DNA from: Limnobacter sp.
Lineage (GTDB): Bacteria > Pseudomonadota > Gammaproteobacteria > Burkholderiales > Burkholderiaceae_B
Reading direction: 5' to 3'
NCBI GenBank assembly: GCA_029866125.1
Contig: JARWZZ010000015.1
Location: 1-64,000, forward strand
Length of the DNA: 64,000 nucleotides
Shown: piece after piece, positions 17,975 through 27,982 of the stretch
Position numbering within the stretch: position 1 is the stretch's first letter
How the letters are laid out: every line of letters starts with the position of its first letter
Position numbers and translations under genes: made by a program
Notes under the pieces: generated by a model
Seen by the model: only the letters and a program-made list of their open reading frames with translations
The model's database searches: none
What the model was told of the DNA's origin: nothing

Positions 17975-19337
17975 TCAAGGCAAAATGCACAGGATCATCA
18001 ATCATTTCGCGGCGCGAGGTCAAAATCCAAATGCGCATCAGCCAAAACAAAAACACAGGGCAAATGCCCCACAAGATGCGCGGTTCAGAATACAAAATAG
18101 AGCCATTTTGACTGTCCACATACAGGGCCAAAACCATCACCGCCATAAAGCCGCTGGAAATACCCATCGACACCAAATAGCTTAAATCGCTCATCTGGTA
18201 ACCGCGGCCCGGCGGGGTGTCGCCTCCTTCTTGTTGAAGAAACTCCAACTCCGCACAGCGTTTAACCAAAGCCAGACTCAAAAACACAAACAGCGAAATG
18301 GCCAGCAACCAGCTGGAAACCGCAATACCTGTGGCCACACCACCCGCCAACACCCTCAAGGTGTACAACATGCCCAGCATCAACACGTCCACAAATGCAA
18401 CGCGCTTTAGCACAAAGGTGTAAAGCAAGGTGCAAACGGTGTAAATCAGCAATATGGAGGTAAATTCCCAGCCCACTGCAACATAGGCCACAGCAAAACC
18501 CGCAACGCCCAGTATCGCCATCCAAATTACTGCTTGGAAAATAGGCAACTCGCCACTGGCCATGGGTCGCAATTTTTTGCGTGGGTGCTTACGGTCGGAT
18601 GGCAAGTCCATCAAATCATTCCAGATGTAGGTGGCCGAAGCCACCAACCCCAAAGCCAAAAAGGCCCACAAAGCCAAGACCCACAATTCGCCCACCGCCT
18701 GGTGTGCAGCCAGCAAGGGTAAAAACAACAGCGCATTTTTCGCCCATTGCTGCAGGCGCATGGACTTTCTAGCAGCTTTGAAAGGTATGCGAGACGGAAC
18801 AATCACATCCAGCTTGACGCCCGCAGCCACGGCTTTGAACCGCGTGGCACGGCTGGGTGCAACCGCATAGGCGGTTTGGCATTTCTGCCAAATCACCACA
18901 TCCACCGAGGCATCACCCATGTAACTGAAGGGGCGGCCAGCTGCATCAGCCTCTATGGCTGCAAGCTTTTTGGCACCTTTTAAATTGGAAGTTCGGCTGG
19001 CAATTACCCGGTCAAAAAGACCAACCGACTGGGCCACCACCAACACATCCCTTTCTAAGGAGGCGCTGGCTAAAACCAACTCATGCCCATCGGCTTTGAG
19101 CACGCGTAAACGCTCAAGCACTTCAGGCCGCAATGGCAACCCGGCCAAGTCGGGCACAAGGCGTGCCGCAATCTCCTGCTTAAGCCGCCAGCCACCCTTC
19201 AAAGCCCAAACCAACAAAGAGAATAAAAATACAAACCGTTTGCGTAACAACTGCAAACAGGATTCCATCAAAATATCGGAGGGCGTTAAGGTTCCATCTA
19301 GATCAACATAGATGATGTCCTTCAAAGAAGTGGTCAT
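17907..19337 (-). CDS. HAD-UbiA fusion: N-terminal HAD phosphatase plus UbiA prenyltransferase (decaprenyl-P phosphoribosyltransferase-like)
   Basis: YVDLDGTLTPSDIL (HAD), NDLMDLPSDRKHPRKKLRPMASG (UbiA); start taken at MTTSLKD. Confidence 0.85.
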   Translation of the reverse strand: MTTSLKDIIYVDLDGTLTPSDILMESCLQLLRKRFVFLFSLLVWALKGGWRLKQEIAARLVPDLAGLPLRPEVLERLRVLKADGHELVLASASLERDVLVVAQSVGLFDRVIASRTSNLKGAKKLAAIEADAAGRPFSYMGDASVDVVIWQKCQTAYAVAPSRATRFKAVAAGVKLDVIVPSRIPFKAARKSMRLQQWAKNALLFLPLLAAHQAVGELWVLALWAFLALGLVASATYIWNDLMDLPSDRKHPRKKLRPMASGELPIFQAVIWMAILGVAGFAVAYVAVGWEFTSILLIYTVCTLLYTFVLKRVAFVDVLMLGMLYTLRVLAGGVATGIAVSSWLLAISLFVFLSLALVKRCAELEFLQQEGGDTPPGRGYQMSDLSYLVSMGISSGFMAVMVLALYVDSQNGSILYSEPRILWGICPVFLFWLMRIWILTSRREMIDDPVHFALNDKQSWLCFALVAVLVVAASLV

Positions 19338-19350
19338 GCGGGCGGCCCGT

Positions 19351-20052
19351 TCAGCTCTTATTGGACAATTCGTCAGACAGAGAAACAGATGGCTCTTCTT
19401 CCCAATTGGCACCACCCAAAAACACCATCACAATCTGTTTGACGAAGTTGTCGATCATCTCTTCCTCAAGTTTGGGATGGTCGGGCGTCAAATCCAAAAA
19501 GTCGGTGGTGGCGTACATCATTAAAGTGACGACCAATGCACAAATACGCTGCAAACTTTGAGTCGATAGCTTTGGAAAAATATTGAGTGCCCGCAGGTCA
19601 GACGCCATTTCGTTGGTGAAGTGACTAACCTCATTGCGAATGGCCATGCGCAGAATTTTTGACCCACCCGAGCGCTCAGTGGTTACAAACCGCCACTCCA
19701 AGTGATGCTGCTGCAAATAGCTGACGAACACGTTGACCGAGTGGCGAATCATGTCCTCACCGGGCAGGCTGGTTTGCCTGGCTTCACGAAGCAAACGGCG
19801 AAGCGTCATGCCCCCCTCTTCCACCAAGGCCAAACCCAACTCGTCGGTGTTGCGGAAATGTCGATAAAAAGCGGTGGGTACGACGCCGGCTTCCCGAGTA
19901 ATTTCCCGAATACCCAAGGCTGTAAAGCTGCTTCCGCCGCTCACCAAATTGAGCGCAGCTTGAATCAGCTTTTGACGGGTTTGCTCCTTTTTGCGAGCGC
20001 GGGCTTGTGGCTCCTCCACCACCTTACTGGGTCTGGCGGTTGACTTTAGCAT
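19351..20052 (-). CDS. TetR family regulator (FabR-like)
   Basis: HTH GIREITREAGVVPTAFYRHFRNTDELGLALVEEGG; ATG at 20052, alternative TTG at 20076. Confidence 0.8.
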   Translation of the reverse strand: MLKSTARPSKVVEEPQARARKKEQTRQKLIQAALNLVSGGSSFTALGIREITREAGVVPTAFYRHFRNTDELGLALVEEGGMTLRRLLREARQTSLPGEDMIRHSVNVFVSYLQQHHLEWRFVTTERSGGSKILRMAIRNEVSHFTNEMASDLRALNIFPKLSTQSLQRICALVVTLMMYATTDFLDLTPDHPKLEEEMIDNFVKQIVMVFLGGANWEEEPSVSLSDELSNKS

Positions 20053-20082
20053 GGGCTTGATCAGAATGGACTCCAAGTACTT

Positions 20083-20096
20083 CTAGTTATAACTAG
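20083..20096. promoter_or_regulatory. Perfect 14-bp palindrome, candidate TetR operator
   Basis: CTAGTTATAACTAG, upstream of the TetR gene. Confidence 0.55.
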
Positions 20097-20466
20097 CGGT
20101 TGTTTAAGCCTCTCAGTTTATCAATTAAGCACGAGTCGTGCACCTCATGATCACCCGCGATGGACTTGGGTAAAGCATATTCAAATGATTTTGTCCTAGA
20201 CAAAATTCACGAGTTCAGCGAGCCTACCCACCTCCCCCAAAATTACCCCCATAAATGAGGGGAATTCTTGAAATTGATTCACCAAATCAATCCGTGTTAT
20301 CCCCCATACGTAAAGCACCGTTTCTACTTGAATAATTAAGACTAGGAACGTAGACTCACCCTATCGAGGGTTAACCTTTTTTATAAATTGTACGAATATA
20401 GAACTAACCCGATCCGTTTGAGTGAGATCGACTTGGTTAACTTGTCCTCGTGAGGAGTAGTACATT

Positions 20467-21144
20467 ATGTCTAACACAATATTGGTTATTGAAGACCATC
20501 CGCTTTTTGCAACTGGCATCAAAGAGCTGATTGAATTCGTCGCAACCAATCCAGAAATCATCTGCGCAAACAGTGTAAGAACAGCACTCATGCATTGCCG
20601 GGAAACCCCGCCAGCACTGATTATTACTGATTTGCGATTGCCCGATATGTCTGGCCAGTCAGTCATCGACCAGCTGTCCAAAAACTGGCCACAAACGCCA
20701 GTGGTGATCATGAGCGGCGATAACGCCTTGCTTTCCTCCATTCAGTCCAACCAACACTCACCTTCTTGGAACTTGTCGAAGGACGAAGGGTTTGAACAAA
20801 CCTCAGCAATTTTGCTGGAAGCCTTGTCACGCGCGGGCATCTCTGTCCAGTGGCGCCCCAATGCACTGTCTAACCGTCACCAAAGCCCCGACCACATTGC
20901 TGGACGCGCTGGCTTGGCCACTGGTATTCAGCTCACACAGAAGCAACAGCAGGTCATGCAGTTTTTGGCATCTGGCATGTCCAACAAAGAAATCGCAAGA
21001 AAACTGGATTTGTCGCCCGAAACCATCAAGACCCACCTGCGCGAAATTTTCACCCGCATGAACGTCAAAAACCGCACTCAAGCCGTCAGTCTTTACCGGA
21101 AAATTCCACGACTGAACAGCCCCAGCCAAATCGGAATCAATTGA
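20467..21144 (+). CDS. NarL/LuxR-type response regulator
   Basis: VIEDHPLFATGIKEL..IITDLRLPDMSG; C-terminal LTQKQQQVMQFLASGMSNKEIARKLDLSPETIKTHL. Confidence 0.92.
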   Translation: MSNTILVIEDHPLFATGIKELIEFVATNPEIICANSVRTALMHCRETPPALIITDLRLPDMSGQSVIDQLSKNWPQTPVVIMSGDNALLSSIQSNQHSPSWNLSKDEGFEQTSAILLEALSRAGISVQWRPNALSNRHQSPDHIAGRAGLATGIQLTQKQQQVMQFLASGMSNKEIARKLDLSPETIKTHLREIFTRMNVKNRTQAVSLYRKIPRLNSPSQIGIN

Positions 21145-21247
21145 TTGGGTTGAAACGTGACTGAAAACAATGAACCTAAAAGGTGGAGCAGATTGAATTT
21201 TTTAATTCAGTCCTCCACTGGTGTGACAAAGTGGCCTTGATAACAAT

Positions 21248-23077
21248 ATGTTCCACAATATTTTAATGGTTCTAATGGGGCTGGCAGTATTTCCCCTGAT
21301 GTCAGCTCAGCTGCACGACCGCAGGCACAAAGCTTGCGCCTTGATTGCTGCCATCTTGCTGATTGAAATGATCCACTCCAGGTCGGTAGTCAGCGAGCAC
21401 TCCTACCTTTTTCCTGATGCGCACAATTTCGAATGGATTGGCAGACTCAGTATTGAGGCAATTGGCCTGGGATTGGTTTCCTACACACTTTTCTTCGCCT
21501 ATGGGGTGGCACGTCAACTGGGCGACAGTTCAAAAAGCGGAATGGCCTTGGCACTGGTCATTGGCGTGGTGGGTACGGTTGTTACCTTGACCGGGCAAAA
21601 CTGGGTTGTATCAGTTGTTGGCAGCGCCTTGCAAGTTTTCAGCTTCCACATGATTTTTTCAGCTGCTAAAAATCCATTCAGGCTTGAGCGCGGCTTGTCC
21701 TACATCACTGCGGTGCTGTATTCCATCAGTTTTATGGCAGCTTCCGGCACCATTCATTTGGCTGACGATGCTGTGCTTGAAGGCGTCTTTATGGCCACGG
21801 GTGGGGTTCTCATCGTTGTTTTGCTGTTTAACTTGTTTTTGCAAGACATGATTCACACCTTACTGGGGTCAGACCCGAAGCCCGAGTTTTCGCTTCAGTC
21901 TGCAATCATCAAGCTGGCACACGACTTAAAATCCAACATCAAAAACTTCAGCCACGATGTGCGGCAGCCTTTGAGCACCATCAACATTGTATCCAGCGTG
22001 GGTAAAGCACTGGCCAGCTCTCCAGACCAAAGCCAAAGATTTGAACACCTCCAAAGCTCACAACGGGCTTTGGGTAAATTGATTGATCAGTTTTTGGCCT
22101 CCGTAGACGGTGCGGTGATTCAATCCCTCAAAGGCAAGGTACCGAATTTTACCGAGTTTAGGGTGGACCAAATTCTTCAGCCATTGGTCGAAGAGTACCG
22201 GCACTTGGCGGTGAGCAAGGGTTTAGAGCTTCGGTACTTCCCCAGCGAACTTCAAATCACTTCTGACTTTGAAAGCTTGGAAAAAATCATTCGAAACGGA
22301 CTGGACAACGCCATTAAATACACCAAAGAAGGCGGGGTTTTGGTTGGTGTAAGAATGTGCTCAAACGGCGGCGCAAGGATTACAGTGACAGACACAGGCA
22401 GCGGCGTAGACAACGACAAAGTGGCCAACAAAGACAAAGGCTGGGGTTACGGCAGCACGATTGTTAAGGAACTGAGCAAAAAAATTGGCGTTCAAACCCA
22501 AGTGAAGAACCGCACGGGTTCAGCCCAAGGCAGCGTATTTGAAGTGCTGCTGCAGGCCAGCGCCTTAACAGTGAGAGAATCCAAGTCGCACGCCAGCAAA
22601 GACATGCGATTTATTTTGGCCAGTTGCCCCAAGCACAAGGCGGACATTCAGCAGTTAAGCCTGAACGTCAGCGAGCACCAGGTTATTCACACCCCAATCA
22701 ACACCTACCTGATGCTGTGGGAAACAATTAACCTGAATAAAGTGTCCAGCTACTTCTTCTACCTAGGCCATCAAGAGGATGTTGATAAAACGGCAAAGGT
22801 TATTTCTGAGTTGGAAATATTAACCAGCAAACAGTGCTGCGTGATGCTGGTGTTCGCACCCCAGTTTGACCCTGAAATATTGCCACCCAACCTACTCGGC
22901 TACGCCACACTGAAAACCACCCGAAGCCCAGATGGCAACCTGTTGGTCAATGGCTTGAAAGAGTTGTTGGAGTTGATACCTTGCACCGAAGAGGTAAAAA
23001 ACAGGTCCAAATTTCAAGCGCGCAATGACAAGAAGCTACAGAACCGGAATCAACGCAATTCAATTGCAGTGAATTAA
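21248..23077 (+). CDS. Membrane sensor histidine kinase with C-terminal extension
   Basis: Multi-TM N-terminus, NFSHDVRQPLSTINIV H-box, NGLDNAIKYT, TDTGSGVD. Confidence 0.88.
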   Translation: MFHNILMVLMGLAVFPLMSAQLHDRRHKACALIAAILLIEMIHSRSVVSEHSYLFPDAHNFEWIGRLSIEAIGLGLVSYTLFFAYGVARQLGDSSKSGMALALVIGVVGTVVTLTGQNWVVSVVGSALQVFSFHMIFSAAKNPFRLERGLSYITAVLYSISFMAASGTIHLADDAVLEGVFMATGGVLIVVLLFNLFLQDMIHTLLGSDPKPEFSLQSAIIKLAHDLKSNIKNFSHDVRQPLSTINIVSSVGKALASSPDQSQRFEHLQSSQRALGKLIDQFLASVDGAVIQSLKGKVPNFTEFRVDQILQPLVEEYRHLAVSKGLELRYFPSELQITSDFESLEKIIRNGLDNAIKYTKEGGVLVGVRMCSNGGARITVTDTGSGVDNDKVANKDKGWGYGSTIVKELSKKIGVQTQVKNRTGSAQGSVFEVLLQASALTVRESKSHASKDMRFILASCPKHKADIQQLSLNVSEHQVIHTPINTYLMLWETINLNKVSSYFFYLGHQEDVDKTAKVISELEILTSKQCCVMLVFAPQFDPEILPPNLLGYATLKTTRSPDGNLLVNGLKELLELIPCTEEVKNRSKFQARNDKKLQNRNQRNSIAVN

Positions 23078-24264
23078 TTGGAATAAGTCAGCGAACCCAA
23101 CACCGCGGGCCGGGAGGCCCCGGTAACGCCCACAGAATTGCCTGCTGAACGATTTAAAAACTGGGCCGCCAACCAAGCAAAGGCAGCAGCCTCCACCGCC
23201 ATAACAGGTAGGCCCAAGTCATCCATACGCGCAACCACGGTTTTTTGGACACCCGTGGGTTGCGTGTTGGCCTGTAGCAGCGCTTGAATGCGTTCCAACA
23301 GAAAACTGTTGTAAGCCCCGCCTCCACACACCCAAAGCGAACCCATTGAGTAGGGCTTTAAACAATCCACCACAGTTTGTGCACACAGCTCAAGTAAAGT
23401 CCGCATCACATCCTGTGGACTGCATACACCACCGTTTGTAGAGCTTGCTGCGGCCTGAATTGCCTCATCCAGTCGCTGGAGGGTGAAGTCATCCCTCCCC
23501 GTGCTTTTAGGCCATGCTTTGCCAAAAAAGGGATGGGACATCAGTTCGCCCAACAATGAAACATTCACCTGACCTGAGCGTGCACATTGGCCGTTCTCGT
23601 CAAAAGGCTGTCCAAAATGTTGGCGCATCACATAGTCCATCCACACATTGGCGGGGCCGCAGTCGCCACCCACTATGTGGCTTATGGAATCCACAGTGGT
23701 CAACACCGTCAGGTTGGAAAAACCGCCCAGGTTCAACACCGCAGCATCACCCTGAATTCCGTGAGAACGCAACCATGCCTGATGGAAGGCAGGCACCAAG
23801 GGCGCGCCCTGCCCGCCCAAAGCAACATCCTTGGAGCGAAAGTCTGACACCACATCAACGCCTAGCTGAGAGGCCACCCATGCGGGGTCAATCATTTGAT
23901 AGGTAAAACCCAAATCGGGCCTGTGGCGCAGCGTTTGACCATGCACCCCCACTGCAGCCACCTTTGATCTATCGAGCGACAAGCCGTTCAATAGCCCTTC
24001 ACAGGCCGACACATAAGCCTCACTGAGGGCTTTGCGGGTTAGCAGCAGGTTCGTCAAGCCATCTTCGGGCTTCACAGTGTTGGATATGGATTGCCCACAA
24101 GGCAGCCAAGGCAATTCCTGAAGCTTCAGCAATGCGGCTTGAAGCTGGGGGTTAAAACCCTCGCTGTACATGCCTAGGTAACGAAAACGGCCCTCGATCA
24201 GTTCGAGAGCCGCTACATCAATTCCGTCAGTACTGGTGCCAGACATGGCCCCCAATATAATCAT
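23074..24264 (-). CDS. anmK: Anhydro-N-acetylmuramic acid kinase
   Basis: MIILGAMSGTSTDGIDVA..GVHGQTLRHRP..NLGGFSNLT. Confidence 0.95.
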   Translation of the reverse strand: MIILGAMSGTSTDGIDVAALELIEGRFRYLGMYSEGFNPQLQAALLKLQELPWLPCGQSISNTVKPEDGLTNLLLTRKALSEAYVSACEGLLNGLSLDRSKVAAVGVHGQTLRHRPDLGFTYQMIDPAWVASQLGVDVVSDFRSKDVALGGQGAPLVPAFHQAWLRSHGIQGDAAVLNLGGFSNLTVLTTVDSISHIVGGDCGPANVWMDYVMRQHFGQPFDENGQCARSGQVNVSLLGELMSHPFFGKAWPKSTGRDDFTLQRLDEAIQAAASSTNGGVCSPQDVMRTLLELCAQTVVDCLKPYSMGSLWVCGGGAYNSFLLERIQALLQANTQPTGVQKTVVARMDDLGLPVMAVEAAAFAWLAAQFLNRSAGNSVGVTGASRPAVLGSLTYSN

Positions 24265-25667
24265 CTAGCCATCGCCAAACGTTCAGTGGCTGACAGGTCA
24301 AGCCTACGGTCCAAAGCAGCTTGCACTTCTTTAAACTTGCGGAATGAAACCCGGTCCAATGGCTCGGCACGTGCGACATTCACCAATTGGGGATCCACCG
24401 CTGTGTTGTTCACACGGAATTCGTAATGCAGGTGCGGGCCAGTCGCCCAACCTGTTGCACCCACGTAACCAATCAAATCGCCTTGGGTCACTTTGGAACC
24501 GTTACGCAAGCCGGGGGCAAAGTTACTTAAATGGGCATAAGCAGTGCTGTAGTTGCTGTGGTGTTTGATTTCAACATAACGACCGTAGCCGCCTTTTCCA
24601 CCCACGAAAGTGACTGTACCGTTTGCCGTGGCGCGGATTGGGGTACCAGTGGGCGCAGCGTAATCCACACCCTTGTGGGCACGCCATTCATTCATGATGG
24701 GGTGGAAACGACGAAGTGTAAAACCAGAAGAAATTCGTGAAAAAGCCAAAGGTGACTTCAGGAAGGACTTTTGAAGGGTTTCGCCTTCGTCATTGTAATA
24801 AGCGCCGCGGCTACCGCTGGGTGCAAACCAGTAGGCTTTGTAAGATTTACCCGAGTTAATAAACTCTGCAGCCAACACTTGGCCCGCACTCACTTCGCGG
24901 CCGTCCAAAGTTTTTTGCTCGTAAACCACGCGGAATTCATCGCCTTTTTGCAATTCACGGTGGAAGTCAATTTCACTGGAGAAAATCTCTGCCATTTGCA
25001 CAGCCACTGAGTCGGGCAGTTGCACCGCATCGGCTGCAGCAAACAGGGAAGATTGAATACGTCCGGACTTGAAAGTGGTGTTTGTTTCGTAGGTCAGCTT
25101 TTCTTGTTGGGCAACCAAGTTACCGTTTGCATCGCGCTTCACCAGAATTGCTTCCTGATGGTCTTCTTCGAGTGAGGTTTTGTAACGCATCCACTGAAAA
25201 TCGCCTTTTGCATCCACTTGAATCGACACCATGCGGCCCGCCTTCAGTTGGAACATTTTGGATGCGAGTGGGTCTTTGGACAGGAAGGGGATCACGTCAT
25301 TCGACTTCAGACCTGCCCTTTGAAGCAGTGAGGCAATCGAATCGCCTCGCTTTACTTTTTCTTCACGAACCAAAGGCTCAGATGAAAAAACCAATTGTTC
25401 AGGTATGTTCAGCTGTATGGCCTCGGTGACCACATCATCAAACTGAACAGAGGGTGTGCCTGAGAGGTCGCCCTTGGCGCCCGCAATGGCAACCACTGCG
25501 CCTAGCACCGGCATCGAAAAAAAGCCTACAATGAGCGCCTTTTTGTGCTTCTTGTTTGAGGGAAGAAATTGCCCCGAGAATTCGAACAACTGGCGGAAAC
25601 TGCGTGAACCTAGGCCCTTGGCCTTCATAAACGTCAGTAAAAATCGTTCTAAAAATTGTTGAAGCAT
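24261..25667 (-). CDS. M23 family murein endopeptidase
   Basis: GFTLRRFHPIMNEWRAHKGVDYAAPTGTPIRATANGTV..GPHLHYEFRVN. Confidence 0.93.
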   Translation of the reverse strand: MLQQFLERFLLTFMKAKGLGSRSFRQLFEFSGQFLPSNKKHKKALIVGFFSMPVLGAVVAIAGAKGDLSGTPSVQFDDVVTEAIQLNIPEQLVFSSEPLVREEKVKRGDSIASLLQRAGLKSNDVIPFLSKDPLASKMFQLKAGRMVSIQVDAKGDFQWMRYKTSLEEDHQEAILVKRDANGNLVAQQEKLTYETNTTFKSGRIQSSLFAAADAVQLPDSVAVQMAEIFSSEIDFHRELQKGDEFRVVYEQKTLDGREVSAGQVLAAEFINSGKSYKAYWFAPSGSRGAYYNDEGETLQKSFLKSPLAFSRISSGFTLRRFHPIMNEWRAHKGVDYAAPTGTPIRATANGTVTFVGGKGGYGRYVEIKHHSNYSTAYAHLSNFAPGLRNGSKVTQGDLIGYVGATGWATGPHLHYEFRVNNTAVDPQLVNVARAEPLDRVSFRKFKEVQAALDRRLDLSATERLAMAR

Positions 25668-25823
25668 GTTGGTTTGTTTTTATTTATCAGAAGGTTACTG
25701 CTTAGCAAAACACCTGAAGTCCATCAAATTTTTTGACATATTACAGGTCGATCGTCTTTTGTGGAAACACTTTCTTGCAAATAAAGCGATAAACTTTCGC
25801 CTAGTCTAACAAAGGGAATACCT

Positions 25824-27095
25824 ATGAAACACCCGCAAACGGGCGTGTCCGATGATAGTAATATCTCTACAAACCCCATTTCGGATTCAACTCGACACGC
25901 GTTGGAAGTAACAAAACGCGGCTGTGAAGAACTTTTAATCGAAACCGAATGGATTAAAAAGCTCCAACACAGCGAAAGTACAGGAAAACCCCTGCGCATC
26001 AAATTGGGGTTAGACCCTACCGCGCCGGACATCCACTTGGGGCACACCGTAGTGCTGAACAAGTTGCGCCAGTTGCAAGACTTGGGGCATCAAGTGATTT
26101 TCTTGATTGGTGACTTCACCTCCATGATTGGGGACCCCTCCGGCCGCAACAACACGCGCCCCCCACTGACGCGTGAACAAATTCAAGAAAACGCCAAAAC
26201 CTACCACCAACAAGCCATCAAAATTCTAGATGCAGAGCGCACCGAAATTCGGTTCAATTCCGAGTGGTGCACCCCTTTGGGGGCGGAAGGCATTATCCGT
26301 TTGGCCTCCAAGTACACAGTGGCACGCATGCTGGAGCGGGATGACTTCACCAAGCGCTACCAAACGGGCGTGCCCATTGCCGTGCATGAATTTCTTTACC
26401 CATTGATGCAAGGCTATGACTCGGTTGCCCTGACCTCTGACTTAGAAATTGGGGGTACAGACCAAAAATTCAACCTGCTGGTTGGGCGTGAATTGCAAAA
26501 ACAAGAGGGCATGGCCCCGCAATGTATTTTGACGATGCCACTTCTGGTCGGTTTGGATGGCGTGGACAAAATGTCCAAGTCCAAAAACAACTACATTGGA
26601 GTGACCGAAGCGCCAGGTGAGATGTTTGGGAAAGTAATGTCCATTTCCGACGAGTTGATGTGGAACTGGTACACCCTGCTGAGCTTCCGAAGCCTTGCGG
26701 ACATTGCAGCACTGAAACAAGCCTGCGCCAACGGCGAAAACCCTCGCAATGCCAAAGTGGCTTTGGCGCAGGAAATTGTGGCAAGGTTCCACAGCCAGCA
26801 AGCAGCCGACCAAGCCTTGGCAGATTTTGAGTCGCGTTTTAAGAAAGGCGTGCTACCCGATGACATGCCTGAAATCACGCTGACCATTGAAAACGGTGAC
26901 GCTGATGCAGGCATTGCTTGGGTCATCAAAACCGCTGGGCTGTGCGCCTCCGGTGGTGAGGCCAACCGCAATATCGAGCAAGGCGGGGTCAAAGTGGATG
27001 GCGAGAAAGTTGCAAGCAAAGCTGTCCGATTGCCCAAAGGCAGTTATGTGATTCAAGTCGGTAAACTACGTTTTGCACGAATCACATTGGCCTAA
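25824..27095 (+). CDS. tyrS: Tyrosyl-tRNA synthetase
   Basis: [20 protein letters not shown] class I signature, KMSKSKNN, C-terminal S4 domain. Confidence 0.96.
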   Translation: MKHPQTGVSDDSNISTNPISDSTRHALEVTKRGCEELLIETEWIKKLQHSESTGKPLRIKLGLDPTAPDIHLGHTVVLNKLRQLQDLGHQVIFLIGDFTSMIGDPSGRNNTRPPLTREQIQENAKTYHQQAIKILDAERTEIRFNSEWCTPLGAEGIIRLASKYTVARMLERDDFTKRYQTGVPIAVHEFLYPLMQGYDSVALTSDLEIGGTDQKFNLLVGRELQKQEGMAPQCILTMPLLVGLDGVDKMSKSKNNYIGVTEAPGEMFGKVMSISDELMWNWYTLLSFRSLADIAALKQACANGENPRNAKVALAQEIVARFHSQQAADQALADFESRFKKGVLPDDMPEITLTIENGDADAGIAWVIKTAGLCASGGEANRNIEQGGVKVDGEKVASKAVRLPKGSYVIQVGKLRFARITLA

Positions 27096-27104
27096 GGCCC
27101 ACCT

Positions 27105-27869
27105 ATGAAAGCATCAACCTTGTTACAACGCCACGCCCAACTTTGGGAAAGTACACCACCAAGCCACCGCAAGGTGGTTTTGGTGCGCCACGGCGAAACC
27201 GATTGGAATGCCAGCAAGCGTTTTCAGGGCCACACCGACATTCCACTGAACCCGCTGGGTGTTCAACAAGCGCTGGCTTTGGCTGGGCACTTTCGGCAGT
27301 TGGAAGAGGCAATTCAACGGCCTATCGCCCAGCGCTGCATCAGCAGTGACCTAAGCCGGGCGCGGGACACGGCCGCCATTCTGTGGGATGCACAGGCCAA
27401 GCTGCACCTGGAACCCAAACTGCGTGAAAGGGATTACGGGCATTTGTCCGGCTTAACGGGCGACGAAATGGCAGCCCAGCATCCCGAAGCATTTCAAGGA
27501 CTGAAAGCCCGAGCCCCCCACAGCCCACTGCCCGGCGGGGAAAGTTTGCACGACTTTAACCAGCGGGTGTTGACAGCCTTTGTTAAGCTGTTGAGCGACT
27601 ACCCTGACGACGATTTGCTGCTGGTGGCCCATGGTGGCGTGCTGGATTGCATCTACCGCTACTGCACGCGCGAGCCGCTTGAAAAGCACAGGGACTGGCT
27701 GCTGCCCAACGCAGCACTTAACCTACTGCAAGTCGAGAAGGCGAGGTCCCAAGCTGAGGAAACTTCAGCTACTCCACCCGCAGCTGAAATTCTGTTGTGG
27801 GCGGATCAATCCCATTTTGTGCAGCAAGAGGACCGCCCCAAAGACGAGGTGGACGGCCGTATAGCCTGA
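27105..27869 (+). CDS. Histidine phosphatase family protein
   Basis: VLVRHGETDWN..SSDLSRARDTA..VAHGG. Confidence 0.92.
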   Translation: MKASTLLQRHAQLWESTPPSHRKVVLVRHGETDWNASKRFQGHTDIPLNPLGVQQALALAGHFRQLEEAIQRPIAQRCISSDLSRARDTAAILWDAQAKLHLEPKLRERDYGHLSGLTGDEMAAQHPEAFQGLKARAPHSPLPGGESLHDFNQRVLTAFVKLLSDYPDDDLLLVAHGGVLDCIYRYCTREPLEKHRDWLLPNAALNLLQVEKARSQAEETSATPPAAEILLWADQSHFVQQEDRPKDEVDGRIA

Positions 27870-27941
27870 AATGCACTGGAATGTCTTACCCAATCGTGGT
27901 TTCTCAGAGGCCGTAAAGCACCGTAAAGCCCTCAATTAATC

Positions 27942-27947
27942 TATAAT
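27942..27947 (+). promoter_or_regulatory. Putative glyA -10 element
   Basis: TATAAT 36 nt upstream of glyA ATG; direct repeat CCGTAAAGC at 27911 and 27921. Confidence 0.4.
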
Positions 27948-27982
27948 TCGGGGTTGTTTTTGAACTTTGATTGGAATTAATC

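Noticed and set aside
27870-27982. Glycine riboswitch upstream of glyA
   Set aside because: Only about 113 bp available, including a promoter; no recognisable tandem aptamer
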